Shown here: piece by piece, positions 9,909-20,438 of the stretch | How the letters are laid out: the number at the start of each line of letters is the position of its first letter | Numbering within the stretch: position 1 is the stretch's first letter | NCBI GenBank assembly: GCA_000384935.1 | Contig: ARRA01000002.1 | Span: 215,697-279,696, forward strand | Reading direction: 5' to 3' | Source of the DNA: a gamma proteobacterium SCGC AAA076-P13 | GTDB lineage: Bacteria > Pseudomonadota > Gammaproteobacteria > Magnimaribacterales > D2472 | DNA: 64,000 nt | The notes under the pieces: model-generated | Database searches by the model: none | The model's input: only the letters and a program-made list of their open reading frames with translations | Told to the model about the DNA's origin: nothing | Translations under genes and position numbers: made by a program

Positions 9909-10362
9909 AAACATATTAACCCTATTGATGGTTTCAATTTTTGCAGCCAGTTGTGTAAATACCTCTTTTGCCCCTGATGTTGTTTCAAGAGGTGATGCAC
10001 AAAAACAACAGTACGTTGTTTTGGGTAAGGTTATAGATATAACTGAAGTGGTTATCGAAGGTGATAGACAAAAAGGAGCAGTTGCTGGAGCTCTAATTGG
10101 TGGTGTTGCTGGAAAGGGAGTAACAGAATCAGAGACTGAATCTGATATAGCTTCATTAATTGGTGGCCTGATTGGGTCTGCGGCGGGCGCAGAAATAGGC
10201 TCTAAAATAACAAAAAAAAATGCAATAGAATTGCTTATAGAAACAGATGCTGGAAAACTTATATCCATCATTCAAGAAACTAGTTCATATAATTTTTCAA
10301 AAAACCAAAAGGTAAGAATTATTAAACGAAATGGTAAATCAAGAGTCGTACCATTTGACTAA
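9901..10362 (+). CDS. Glycine-zipper 2TM-type lipoprotein (SlyB-like)
   Basis: Lipobox ...FAASC and GAVAGALIGGVAGKG ... GGLIGSAAGAEIG glycine zippers. Confidence 0.8.
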   Translation: MNKNILTLLMVSIFAASCVNTSFAPDVVSRGDAQKQQYVVLGKVIDITEVVIEGDRQKGAVAGALIGGVAGKGVTESETESDIASLIGGLIGSAAGAEIGSKITKKNAIELLIETDAGKLISIIQETSSYNFSKNQKVRIIKRNGKSRVVPFD

Positions 10363-10803
10363 ATGACTTTAGAAATAGAATCAAATATTTATAACAAAGC
10401 TCTGGATATTATCTCAAGAAGGGAGCATTCTGAAAAAGAGCTAGAAAATAAACTGTTAAAAAAATTTGAGTCCCCTGACGAAATCTATTCGGTTATTGAA
10501 AGGCTAAAAATAAATAACCTTGTTAACAATGAGCGCTATGCAGAAATGTATGCTCGTATAAGAAAAAGAAAAGGTTTTGGACCAAAGAGGATTGGTTATG
10601 AGCTATCTAGCAGGGGTATAAATGACTCCATATCATCTGGAGCTCTTAATGAAGTTGGCGGTTGGAAGGATGCGGCTCTAGAAGCGTTTAATAAAAAGTA
10701 TAGAGATGGTGTTGCTAGTGACTTTAAAAGCAAATCAAAGCAAAAAGTTTTTTTACAAAATAGGGGCTTTAGTTTTCAAGAAATTGACTCAGTTTTTAGC
10801 TAG
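10363..10803 (+). CDS. recX: Regulatory protein RecX
   Basis: ALDIISRREHSEKELENKL... RYAEMYARIRKRKGFGPKRIGYELSSRGI. Confidence 0.9.
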   Translation: MTLEIESNIYNKALDIISRREHSEKELENKLLKKFESPDEIYSVIERLKINNLVNNERYAEMYARIRKRKGFGPKRIGYELSSRGINDSISSGALNEVGGWKDAALEAFNKKYRDGVASDFKSKSKQKVFLQNRGFSFQEIDSVFS

Positions 10804-10824
10804 GTCATGTTATGATTTAGCGCT

Positions 10825-12444
10825 ATGTCCTATGAGGTTTTAGCAAGAAAATACAGACCAGCAAACTTTGAAGAAGTTGTAGGCCAAGAGCATATTGTTC
10901 AAGCCATATCTAACGGCATTTCTCAAGAAAGAATACATCAATCATATATTTTCTCCGGCACAAGAGGTGTTGGAAAAACGACTCTTGCAAGAATTTTAGC
11001 TAAATGTTTGAATTGCCTTTCTTCTGAGAATCCCACTTCAAAACCTTGTGATGGATGCACAAATTGTAATGAAATAAAATCAGGCCGAAATCTAGATTTT
11101 CTTGAAATTGATGCTGCTTCCAAGACTGGAATAGATGATATGAGAGATCTGTTAGAAACTGTTCCTCAGTCACCATCGAGTGGGAGATATAAAGTTTATT
11201 TAATAGACGAGGTGCATATGCTATCTAAAAGTAGTTTTAATGCACTTTTAAAAACATTGGAAGAACCTCCTTCTCATGTTGTATTTATATTTGCGACAAC
11301 AAATCCAGAAAAAATACCAAAAACAGTTCAATCAAGATGCCTGCAACTTAATCTCAAAACTGTTGGAGGATCAACTCTTACCAATCATCTTCAAAAAATT
11401 ATTGAATTAGAAGATATTTCTTATGATCAAGAAAGTATTGAACTTATTGCATCTTCAGCATCTGGATCTGTTAGAGATGCCTTAACGCTTCTTGATCAAG
11501 CAATAGCTCATGGAAATGGCATTCTAGATTCAAATAACGTTAATAAGTTATTAGGAACAATAGATAATACACTTTTGATTTCTTTGTTAGATTCTATTAT
11601 TGATGGACGCGGCGAAGAAGCATTTAATTATTTATATAAAATTGAAGAATTATCTCCAGAATATGAAGTAATTTTAAAGAATATTATTTCAATAATTCAT
11701 CAAATATCACTTCATCAGGTTCTAGGAGACTCAAAAGACCAATCAATACAAGCGTTAGCCAATAAAATTGATGCTGAGTTTTGTCAATTGCTGTATGAGA
11801 TAACTGTAAATGCGTATTCAAAATTTAGCGTTCATCCCAATGGAAAAGAGGCACTAGAAATATGCATACTAAGAATGCTTGCTTTTAATCCACTTCATAA
11901 AATAGAAGAAAGCGGTGTTAAGAAAGCCCCCATAGCTGGTGAAAAAAAAACTTTAAAAATTGATACTGTTAAAGTACAAAATATTAAAGAAGATAAATTA
12001 GAATCAGAAAATCAGATATCGCAAGATAAGATACCTAGTTCTTCAGGTAATCAGGCACTAAAAATTACTACAAAAGATGAATGGATTATTTTTTTTAATA
12101 CTTTAGATTTAAGCCCTTTTGCTAGAAATTATTTTGGATACCTATCTTTTAAGGAACTATCTGGAAATATTCTGACTTTAAATACTAATGATGAAGAAAA
12201 CAGTATTCCTGAGAATGTTTTTAAAGAATTTAATTTGATCTGTAGAGAAAAACTAGAATCCGATATTGAGATAAAAATTGAGCATGGTGACACCTCATCA
12301 TCGCCAATAAATTTAAAAAATAAACAACAAGCTGACACTCAAAATATAGCTGAAAAATCTATTTCTTCAAATCAATCGATTCAAAACTTTCTAAAAAAAC
12401 ATAATGGAAATATCGATGAGGGCTCAATAAAGCCAAGAGGATAA
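10825..12444 (+). CDS. dnaX: DNA polymerase III subunit gamma/tau
   Basis: MSYEVLARKYRPANFEEVVGQEHI, Walker A GTRGVGKTT, zinc-binding cysteines. Confidence 0.97.
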   Translation: MSYEVLARKYRPANFEEVVGQEHIVQAISNGISQERIHQSYIFSGTRGVGKTTLARILAKCLNCLSSENPTSKPCDGCTNCNEIKSGRNLDFLEIDAASKTGIDDMRDLLETVPQSPSSGRYKVYLIDEVHMLSKSSFNALLKTLEEPPSHVVFIFATTNPEKIPKTVQSRCLQLNLKTVGGSTLTNHLQKIIELEDISYDQESIELIASSASGSVRDALTLLDQAIAHGNGILDSNNVNKLLGTIDNTLLISLLDSIIDGRGEEAFNYLYKIEELSPEYEVILKNIISIIHQISLHQVLGDSKDQSIQALANKIDAEFCQLLYEITVNAYSKFSVHPNGKEALEICILRMLAFNPLHKIEESGVKKAPIAGEKKTLKIDTVKVQNIKEDKLESENQISQDKIPSSSGNQALKITTKDEWIIFFNTLDLSPFARNYFGYLSFKELSGNILTLNTNDEENSIPENVFKEFNLICREKLESDIEIKIEHGDTSSSPINLKNKQQADTQNIAEKSISSNQSIQNFLKKHNGNIDEGSIKPRG

Positions 12445-12445
12445 A

Positions 12446-13042
12446 ATGCATCAAGACTTATTAAATGACTTAATTAATGCTCTAACCATTCTTCCTGGTG
12501 TTGGTAAAAAGTCTGCTCAAAGAATGGCATTATATTTGCTCGATAAAAATAAAGATGGAGCAGGTATCCTTGCCAAGACAATGCAGGAGGCCGTAGAAGA
12601 AATCAGTAGGTGTGAAAGATGTAGAATGCTTACATCTAATGACTTATGTAAAATATGTGCAGACACATCTCGTGATGAGGATAGTATATGTGTTGTTGAA
12701 AGCCCTTCAGATGTTCTCGCAATAGAATCAACAGGAGGTTTTAGAGGTAAATATTTTGTTTTGCTTGGAAGACTCTCCCCTATAGAAGGAGTTAGTCCTG
12801 AAGATCTAGGAATTAATGATTTTCTAAACTTAATTGCTAAAGAGCAAACAAAAGAGGTAATCCTTGCAACAAGCTCAACAGTAGAGGGGGATGCAACCGC
12901 AATGTTTATAAAAGATCATATCAATAATATTAAAGTTTCTAGGATATCTTATGGTATTCCTATAGGTGGAGAGTTAGAGTACGTTGATGGAAATACTATT
13001 GCTAGAGCGATTCAAGGGAGAACAGAAATAAATGACGATTAA
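12446..13042 (+). CDS. recR: Recombination mediator RecR
   Basis: [17 protein letters not shown], CxxC...CxxC, TOPRIM; follows dnaX. Confidence 0.97.
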   Translation: MHQDLLNDLINALTILPGVGKKSAQRMALYLLDKNKDGAGILAKTMQEAVEEISRCERCRMLTSNDLCKICADTSRDEDSICVVESPSDVLAIESTGGFRGKYFVLLGRLSPIEGVSPEDLGINDFLNLIAKEQTKEVILATSSTVEGDATAMFIKDHINNIKVSRISYGIPIGGELEYVDGNTIARAIQGRTEINDD

Positions 13043-13601
13043 ATCAGATAAGTGGATTACCAAAATGTCTGCTGAGCATAAAATGATAGAGCCTTTCTCA
13101 AAAAACCAAGTAAGGCTTGATGAGAATGGCCAAAAACTAATTTCATATGGGGTGTCTAGTTATGGATATGATGTCAGATGCTCTAGCGAGTTTAAGGTTT
13201 TCACAAATATACATTCAGCTGTTGTTGATCCGAAATTCTTTGACGAAAAAAGTTTTGTAGATATCCAATCCGATGTATGCGTTATTCCACCAAACTCTTT
13301 TGCATTAGCAAGAACCGTCGAGTATTTTAGAATACCTAGAAACGTGCTTACTATATGCCTTGGCAAATCTACTTATGCAAGATGTGGAATTATTGTAAAT
13401 GTAACTCCTCTTGAACCTGAATGGGAAGGGCATGTAACTCTTGAATTCTCAAATACAACGAATTTGCCTGCTAAGATTTATGCAGGCGAAGGTGTCGCCC
13501 AAATGTTATTTTTTGAATCGGATGAAGAGTGCGAAACAAGTTACAAAGATAGAGATGGTAAGTACCAAGGCCAAACTGGCGTTACATTACCCAAAACTTA
13601 A
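13032..13601 (+). CDS. dcd: dCTP deaminase
   Basis: [35 protein letters not shown]. Confidence 0.95.
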   Translation: MTIKSDKWITKMSAEHKMIEPFSKNQVRLDENGQKLISYGVSSYGYDVRCSSEFKVFTNIHSAVVDPKFFDEKSFVDIQSDVCVIPPNSFALARTVEYFRIPRNVLTICLGKSTYARCGIIVNVTPLEPEWEGHVTLEFSNTTNLPAKIYAGEGVAQMLFFESDEECETSYKDRDGKYQGQTGVTLPKT

Positions 13602-14270
13602 TATTTCTATAAGTTCTAAGGTTTGATTTCTATCTTTTCCCGTATCCACTATCTTGAGAAACATAAAATTTAAATCTGGTGCGATGTAATAGATTGTTTC
13701 TCTATCATCTGTTTTTCTTATCCTCTTTAAAATAATACATTCGTAATCGATCTCATTAAAAGTATAAATATCTTTTCCTGTAACCTCGTAAAAATTTTTT
13801 TCTACTTTGCCCGATTCTATTTCTAAAAGATCTATGGAAAACTTATTAAGACCAGATATTAGGTTAATCCTGATCTTAATTTGAGCATTTAATGGATCAA
13901 GTATCTCTCTATTTATATCAAATTCTTCTTTCCACTCTTCTCTTCCAGTTGATTGAATAGTATTACCTGTGTAATCAAATGCAATATCTTGATCTCTATT
14001 AACAAAACGAGGTTTTACTCTAATTGTGTAACTGTTAGTTTTTAGAACCCCTTCATTAATATTAAATTCTGAGCCAATCATCATGCTTGCTAGCAAGTTT
14101 TTAGCCTTGAAATTGAATGAATATTTACCATCATTTATTTCAAGCTTTCTAATTCCCTTAATTGAAATCTCATCTGATGTATAAAAATATTTAGCAGAGT
14201 ACTCATTGATTGATTCTGCGTTTATATTAAAAAAAGCAAAAATTAATAAAAAGATTAAATTAAATTTCAT
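13587..14270 (-). CDS. DUF3108-type periplasmic protein
   Basis: Signal peptide and conserved context 3' of purN on the same strand; sequence pattern resembles DUF3108. Confidence 0.6.
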   Translation of the reverse strand: MKFNLIFLLIFAFFNINAESINEYSAKYFYTSDEISIKGIRKLEINDGKYSFNFKAKNLLASMMIGSEFNINEGVLKTNSYTIRVKPRFVNRDQDIAFDYTGNTIQSTGREEWKEEFDINREILDPLNAQIKIRINLISGLNKFSIDLLEIESGKVEKNFYEVTGKDIYTFNEIDYECIILKRIRKTDDRETIYYIAPDLNFMFLKIVDTGKDRNQTLELIEILSFG

Positions 14271-14907
14271 AAGAATTACAAATGTATCCTCTTGGATGAC
14301 TATTATTTTTAAAATTCACATTACCATTTTCCATATATATTTCATTTTTACAGATAAGATTTATTATTTTAGGATAAATAACATGCTCAACTCGATGGAT
14401 TCTATTAATTAATTCTTCGATATCCGCATGGGTATTAACATCAATTCTTCCTTGAGCAATTATAGGGCCAGCGTCTAACTCTGGTGAGACATAATGTATC
14501 GTAACACCATGAAATATATCTTGATTTTTTACTACCTTGCTATGAGTATTCAATCCTGGATATTTTGGTAAAAGAGATGGATGTATGTTTATTATTTTTC
14601 CATAGAAATGATCTGCTGTTTTCTTACTAAGTATTTTCATAAAGCCAGCCAATACAATCAAATCAGCTTCAATCTCCATTAAGGAGCTGAACAATGCTTT
14701 ATCAAATTCTTCTCTGGAATCAAAAGAATCATCACTAATTATTTTTGTCGTTATGCCTGCTTTCATAGCTCGTTGAATGCCATAGGCATTTTCTTTATTG
14801 CTAATAACACTTACTATTTCGCCATCAATATTGCCAGATTTACACGAATCGATAATGGCCTGTAAGTTAGAACCATTACCAGAGATCAAAATAATAATTT
14901 TTTTCAT
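14260..14907 (-). CDS. purN: Phosphoribosylglycinamide formyltransferase
   Basis: ILISGNGSNLQAIIDSC, LVLAGFMKILS, NIHPSLLPKYPGLNTH. Confidence 0.96.
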   Translation of the reverse strand: MKKIIILISGNGSNLQAIIDSCKSGNIDGEIVSVISNKENAYGIQRAMKAGITTKIISDDSFDSREEFDKALFSSLMEIEADLIVLAGFMKILSKKTADHFYGKIINIHPSLLPKYPGLNTHSKVVKNQDIFHGVTIHYVSPELDAGPIIAQGRIDVNTHADIEELINRIHRVEHVIYPKIINLICKNEIYMENGNVNFKNNSHPRGYICNSYEI

Positions 14908-14910
14908 TAT

Positions 14911-15945
14911 TTAAAGATATTTAACAGGATAATCAGTATTTTTTTCAACGACCTCACCAATTAAAAAATTTTTATACCCATAATCACTAATACCTTTTTG
15001 AATAGAATCAACATCATCTCTATTTACAATCAAAACCATACCGATGCCACAATTGAAAACTCTATACATGTCTTCCTCTTTAAGATTTCCCTTTTCTTGC
15101 AGCCATGAAAATATCTCAGGCATTTCCCATGCATTTTTATTTATTGTTACAGAAAAATCTTCTGGTATGGATCTAGGAATATTTTCTGTTAAACCGCCAC
15201 CAGTTATATGAGCCATCCCATTAATATTATGATCTGCTAGTATCTTCATTATTAAAGAAGGGTATAGATGTGTTGGCTTAAGAGCCATTTGTGTAATTTT
15301 ATTAAATTCTTCGTTATTTAAATTAGATTCTCTTATTATTTTTCTTATTAATGAAAATCCATTAGAGTGTGGGCCGCTAGATTCAATCCCTATAAGGATA
15401 TTCCCAGAATCTATCAATTTATTTGTTAAGATATTTTTCTCATCAACACACCCAACAGAAAAACCGGCCAAATCAAAGTTATTACCAACGTAATGACCAG
15501 GCATTTCAGCAGTTTCTCCACCTAAAAGTGCGCACCCAGAATCACGACAGGCTTTTGCAATACTTTTAATAATTACAGCAGCTTCTTCAACGTCAAGCTT
15601 TGATGATGCAAAATAGTCTAAAAAAAATAGAGGCTTTGCACCACATACAATGAGATCATTTACACACATCGCAACTAGGTCTTGGCCAATATAGCCTAGA
15701 TTCTTTGTTTCTTGAGCGAGAGCTACCTTGGTCCCAACACCATCTGTGCATGCTACCAAAACCGGATTTTCATAATCTTTATCAAGCTTAAACATACCAG
15801 CAAAGCCACCAATGTTACCTAAGACATTTGGACCATGAGAAGATGTGACTTCATCCTTGATTTTGTCAACTAAATTATTGCCAGCCTCAATATCAACACC
15901 TGCAGATTTATAAGGATCATTATTATCTATAATTTCTTTTGTCAT
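14911..15945 (-). CDS. purM: Phosphoribosylformylglycinamidine cyclo-ligase
   Basis: YKSAGVDIEAGN, ALLGGETAEMPG, HITGGGLTENIPR. Confidence 0.97.
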   Translation of the reverse strand: MTKEIIDNNDPYKSAGVDIEAGNNLVDKIKDEVTSSHGPNVLGNIGGFAGMFKLDKDYENPVLVACTDGVGTKVALAQETKNLGYIGQDLVAMCVNDLIVCGAKPLFFLDYFASSKLDVEEAAVIIKSIAKACRDSGCALLGGETAEMPGHYVGNNFDLAGFSVGCVDEKNILTNKLIDSGNILIGIESSGPHSNGFSLIRKIIRESNLNNEEFNKITQMALKPTHLYPSLIMKILADHNINGMAHITGGGLTENIPRSIPEDFSVTINKNAWEMPEIFSWLQEKGNLKEEDMYRVFNCGIGMVLIVNRDDVDSIQKGISDYGYKNFLIGEVVEKNTDYPVKYL

Positions 15946-16994
15946 TTAGAATACCTAATGTGAATCAATCGAATAGCAAATTGCCTAAACATTTATTAGT
16001 AATCTTTATTATCTTTTCTAATTTCTCCTTTGGGAAGGAGTTTAATGAACTTTTTACTATTTATGAGCCTATTAAGGAATCTTCACAAATTGAAAAATCA
16101 ATTAATTCCTCATTTAATAATATGGTTTATAGATTAAGTGGATCGTCATCCCCATCAAATGTATGGAAAATTATAAATTCAGGCGTAAAAAGAAAAGACT
16201 TTATTCTTAGCTACTCTATCAAAAAGATCGATAATCAATCTTATTTACAAGTCGTATTTGATCAAAAAAAGTTTATAAATCAAATGGTAGCGTTATCTAT
16301 ACCAATAGTTAATTACTCAAGACCTGTATTATTTTTTTTGATTGAAATTGATTCCGGTTCAAAACGCCCATATTTTTTAGCTGATAATACTGAGCTTAGT
16401 GAGATAGACAAAGCAATCATAGAATCACTTAACAAGTTTTCTTCCAATAGAGGCATATTTTTAGAACTACCAGTATTTGATCTGCAAGACACACAAGATC
16501 TATCTTCATTAACGATCTTATCTAATCCTATTAATAGAATTTCATCTAAATATATTTTTGATCAACTGATAAAAATAAAACTTACAAAAAGTGGAATTAA
16601 TAATTGGTATGCTTCAGGTGATTTAGAATATTCAACATCATCTGAAAATTCTACCGATGAAATCTTAGCAGTTTTTGATAAATATTTGACCGGATTAATA
16701 GACTCTAATTTGAGTAAATTAAACATTAAGCCTGAAAAAAAATCTTCATTAGATATTTTCATAAATGATGTTTATTCATATGCGGATTACATTAATTCAA
16801 GGGATAGGCTGAATAAAACTATTGGTATATCATCATTTGATATTATGAGTTTTCAGAATAATACGATCGCATACAAGGCAAACACTATTGGCAATATAGA
16901 TAACCTTATCAATGAGTTCGAGGATAGTAATTATTTTAAAATCCTTAATCTGGATATAAACAAAAAATTAATTCTTTTAAAGCATCAAAGATGA
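15939..16994 (+). CDS. DUF2066 domain-containing protein
   Basis: Context purM / DUF2066 / pgsA-like / hda; signal peptide. Start may be GTG 15960 or TTG 15981. Confidence 0.7.
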   Translation: MSFRIPNVNQSNSKLPKHLLVIFIIFSNFSFGKEFNELFTIYEPIKESSQIEKSINSSFNNMVYRLSGSSSPSNVWKIINSGVKRKDFILSYSIKKIDNQSYLQVVFDQKKFINQMVALSIPIVNYSRPVLFFLIEIDSGSKRPYFLADNTELSEIDKAIIESLNKFSSNRGIFLELPVFDLQDTQDLSSLTILSNPINRISSKYIFDQLIKIKLTKSGINNWYASGDLEYSTSSENSTDEILAVFDKYLTGLIDSNLSKLNIKPEKKSSLDIFINDVYSYADYINSRDRLNKTIGISSFDIMSFQNNTIAYKANTIGNIDNLINEFEDSNYFKILNLDINKKLILLKHQR

Positions 16995-17542
16995 GTAAAT
17001 ACTTCATATTTATACCCAACCTTTTATCAATACTAAGAATAGTCTTAGTCTACCCAATTTTGAATAATATCTTTCTAGGTGAGTTTGCTATTAGTTTTAT
17101 CTATTTCCTGGTTGCAGCTTTTACAGATGCTTTAGATGGGTTCCTTGCTAGAAAAATGCATTGGCAAACTTATCTTGGAACTATTCTCGACCCAGTAGCT
17201 GACAAGTTACTTCTTTCAGGTACTATTTTTATATTGTGGCTCAATGACTACATTCCGCTTTATATTTTTATTATTTTTTTTGGAAGAGATATTGTTATTC
17301 TTCTTGGCGCAGCAGTTCATATGACATTAATTGAAACCGAAGCGCCTTCACCAAATATTTTAGGAAAAATTACAACCACTCTTCAGGTCATCTATATTCT
17401 TTTAGTCATGCTCTTACAGATACTTCAATATAATATTTCTTTGATTGGATTAGATATTTTTATTATTTTAATAACTATTTTAAGCCTTATTGTTTACTCT
17501 AAAGACTGGTTCATCAGCCTTAATAAATATCATAATGAGTAA
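16991..17542 (+). CDS. CDP-alcohol phosphatidyltransferase
   Basis: DALDGFLARKMHWQTYLGTILDPVADKLL motif (DGx2ARx8Gx3Dx3D). Confidence 0.9.
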   Translation: MSKYFIFIPNLLSILRIVLVYPILNNIFLGEFAISFIYFLVAAFTDALDGFLARKMHWQTYLGTILDPVADKLLLSGTIFILWLNDYIPLYIFIIFFGRDIVILLGAAVHMTLIETEAPSPNILGKITTTLQVIYILLVMLLQILQYNISLIGLDIFIILITILSLIVYSKDWFISLNKYHNE

Positions 17543-18221
17543 TCCCAAACAATTAACATTTCCATGGAATAAATCCTTTCATTCTTCTTTTGAAAGCTTC
17601 TATGTTGATCCTCAAAACGAGCAACTAATATCAAGTCTTAAAAATATTTCGATAAATGAGAATATTTATATTTATGGTTTAAAAAATTCCGGGAAGACTT
17701 ACTTACTCCAATCACTGTGTAATGAATTCAGTAAGAGTAATAAATCTTCATTATTTTTACCTTTAATAGATGTTATTAAGTATGGGGTTGAAATTATTGA
17801 TTCTATTGAAAACATGGATTTAGTTTGCATTGATGGATTAGAAATTATTTCTCACAACAAAGAGTGGGAGATTGGATTGTTTAATTTAATTAACAATGCT
17901 CTTCAGACAGGCTGCAGGCTTGTCTTTACTTCATCAAGTGAAGAGGGCAGAATTAATTTTTCTTTGGCTGATCTTGATTCAAGAATTAGAAAATTTCAAA
18001 GCTATGAAATTTTTCCTATAAGTGACGAGCATCTTTTCAAAGCATTAAAAAAAATATCGAATCTTAGGTCTATAACTCTTGGTGAGAAGGAAGCTCAGTA
18101 TTTAATTACATATACCAAAAGAAATATAGCCGATCTTGTTAACATCCTTGAGAGCCTCGATCAGCTATCAATGGAAAATAAAAGGAGGATCACGATCCCC
18201 CTTATAAAAGAATTACTCTAG
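17535..18221 (+). CDS. hda: DnaA regulatory inactivator Hda
   Basis: QLTFPWNKSFHSSFESFYV clamp-binding start, AAA+ DnaA-like; start trimmed to internal ATG. Confidence 0.88.
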   Translation: MSNPKQLTFPWNKSFHSSFESFYVDPQNEQLISSLKNISINENIYIYGLKNSGKTYLLQSLCNEFSKSNKSSLFLPLIDVIKYGVEIIDSIENMDLVCIDGLEIISHNKEWEIGLFNLINNALQTGCRLVFTSSSEEGRINFSLADLDSRIRKFQSYEIFPISDEHLFKALKKISNLRSITLGEKEAQYLITYTKRNIADLVNILESLDQLSMENKRRITIPLIKELL

Positions 18222-20042
18222 ATCACACTCAAAGCAATAAGCTAGTACACTTTTTTCTTTAGGATTGATCAGTTTGAAGTGTTTCGGTAGGACTGAGTTA
18301 AGAAAATCAATTCTTGGGTCAGAGCTAATTTTAAAATCCACGTTTTCCAGAAGCACATTAACAAATAATTTAAATGGATCCATTTGTTTTTCATACGTCT
18401 TCAGATTATAGTCAGTAATCTCTGCCATATCCGCAGCAGATGATATAGCCTCCTCTAAACCACCAATGGCATCTACAAGCCCTAGTTCGAATGCTTTATT
18501 TCCAGCCCAAATTCTTCCACCAGCTATAGGAAGAACATCTTCATATGCCATGTCTCTATTATTAGCTACTTTAGTAACAAATTTGAAATAAGTGTTATCA
18601 ATACTGGCTTGAATCATAGTTTTAACATTATCTGGCATTGCTAATCTTTCATCCCATTCTCCAGCTTTTGTTGAACTAACCCCGTCCACTCGAATTTCAG
18701 CCCAATCATATAAGCCATCTAAAGTAGGAACAATTCCATAAACTCCAATTGACCCAGTAAGGGTATCGTTTTCTGCCCATATCTCATCTGAGTTTGTTGT
18801 AACCCAAACCCCACCAGATGCAGCAATATCTCCCATTGAAGAAATAATTGGTCTTCCTGTGTTTTTAAATTCATCCAACGCATTAGTAATTAATTCACTT
18901 GCCCAGACATCGCCACCAGGACTATTGACTCTTAACACCATTGCCTTAACTGAATCATCGTCTGTAGCATCTTGTATATTTTTTACAATAGTATCTGAGC
19001 CAGCAACACCATAAGCTACTTCACCTGTCATAATCGCACCTTCAACATTTATAACAGCAATATTATTAGAGGATTTGTTTTCTTTTTTATCCAATGTAGA
19101 AAGGTAGTCATATATTGAAATGCTATCTGGAAAAGAGAACCTATCATTTTCATCATTCGGATATTCGCTGAACATCCAAGCTTTCAGCTCTTCTCTTGTC
19201 ACAACATGATCAACAAGGCCTAAGTTTTTTGCAACTTCAGCTGTTTCAGGGTTAGTAGTCATCATTTCCATGGCATTGTCGCCATAATTTTGGATAGACC
19301 CTTTAGGTAAATCTCTACCTGTTTCCATAATAGAAGTCATTTTTTCCCACATAGGGTTTGCAAATTCATTCCAAGCTAATTTATCAGCATCTGACATTGA
19401 ATCTCTTGTATATGGCTCTGGACCAGATTTAAAATCTCCTGCAGTAAAAATATTAAAATTTAGTTTTATATTCTCATAAAAATCTACGTAATATTCTCTT
19501 TTTCTAGAAAAACCAAAAGCTTGAACACCGCCATAGTTGTTAACGAAAACTTCATTAGCTTGTGAGCTAATAAGATATGCATTATTTCCATAACCTTCAG
19601 CGTAAGCGATTACTCTTTTCCCACTATCTTTAACATGCTTAACAGCATCTGCAAGCTTAAATGCTGAAGACCAGTACATTCCCAGTTCAGAAACGTTTAA
19701 ATATACCGCGCTTAAGTCGTCATCATTTGCTGCATTATTTAACACATCTAGTAAATCCTGAAGCTCATGTTGCTCAACTTGCCCACCTCCAGAAATAATT
19801 TGATCTAATGAAATATCACTACTGTTCACTCCTGAGTCAACAACAACGCCAATAGGCTTAAACCAAAGAATCTTATCTTTTGTATCTACTTTTTCTTTCC
19901 CACCAAATGAAGATGCTAGTCCACCCAAGATTGAAAAGGTCAAAACAACAAGAACTATTGCGGTGACACTGTTTAGTAATATTTTTCTTGTTAACGCTAA
20001 GAAATCACTAGCCTTATTCCATATTGATTTATTGTTACTCAT
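18213..20042 (-). CDS. sppA: Signal peptide peptidase SppA (protease IV), 67K type
   Basis: VLRVNSPGGDVWASELI, SMGDIAASGGVWVTTNSD. Confidence 0.95.
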   Translation of the reverse strand: MSNNKSIWNKASDFLALTRKILLNSVTAIVLVVLTFSILGGLASSFGGKEKVDTKDKILWFKPIGVVVDSGVNSSDISLDQIISGGGQVEQHELQDLLDVLNNAANDDDLSAVYLNVSELGMYWSSAFKLADAVKHVKDSGKRVIAYAEGYGNNAYLISSQANEVFVNNYGGVQAFGFSRKREYYVDFYENIKLNFNIFTAGDFKSGPEPYTRDSMSDADKLAWNEFANPMWEKMTSIMETGRDLPKGSIQNYGDNAMEMMTTNPETAEVAKNLGLVDHVVTREELKAWMFSEYPNDENDRFSFPDSISIYDYLSTLDKKENKSSNNIAVINVEGAIMTGEVAYGVAGSDTIVKNIQDATDDDSVKAMVLRVNSPGGDVWASELITNALDEFKNTGRPIISSMGDIAASGGVWVTTNSDEIWAENDTLTGSIGVYGIVPTLDGLYDWAEIRVDGVSSTKAGEWDERLAMPDNVKTMIQASIDNTYFKFVTKVANNRDMAYEDVLPIAGGRIWAGNKAFELGLVDAIGGLEEAISSAADMAEITDYNLKTYEKQMDPFKLFVNVLLENVDFKISSDPRIDFLNSVLPKHFKLINPKEKSVLAYCFECDLE

Positions 20043-20105
20043 ATTTTTTTCTCCAAAAAATTGTTAATCATGTTAGTAGATGTATTTAGTATTGTAAAGT
20101 TAACT

Positions 20106-20438
20106 TTACATATTTCTTAAAGTTCTAGGACCGTAAAGACAATGAATAAAGAACAAAATTATTAAAATTATCTCACTAAGATCAAGAATTTGAGGAACTA
20201 TTCCAAATACTCGCAACGATGCTGATAGAAAATAAATTAATAGAATAAAACAAAAGCTTTGATATGACTTTACAGAATTGATCTTTGCAAAGAAATAAAA
20301 AACTATAAAAGGGAAAACCCAGATAATAAAAAAAATAAAATTAATCTTGTAGCTTACTAATGCAAGCAACTTTATAGAAATTAAAAGCAATATAAAAGTA
20401 TTAGTAACTTTTTTGTATTTGGAAACACTAAGCATCAA
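20106..20438 (-). CDS. DUF2069-type membrane protein
   Basis: Small multi-TM protein immediately downstream of wrbA-like gene. Confidence 0.6.
   Translation of the reverse strand: MMLSVSKYKKVTNTFILLLISIKLLALVSYKINFIFFIIWVFPFIVFYFFAKINSVKSYQSFCFILLIYFLSASLRVFGIVPQILDLSEIILIILFFIHCLYGPRTLRNM

Noticed and set aside
10212-10220. A9 run in the glycine-zipper lipoprotein gene as another frameshift site
   Set aside because: The reading frame continues correctly across it to a sensible stop, and no gamma/tau-like biology is known for this family.
9783-10271. 162-aa minus-strand ORF
   Set aside because: Antisense to the glycine-zipper lipoprotein and the end of the upstream gene; composition is a shadow of the Gly/Ala-rich sense frame.
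13441-13626. 61-aa plus-strand ORF overlapping dcd
   Set aside because: Alternative frame of dcd, which is intact and clearly identified.
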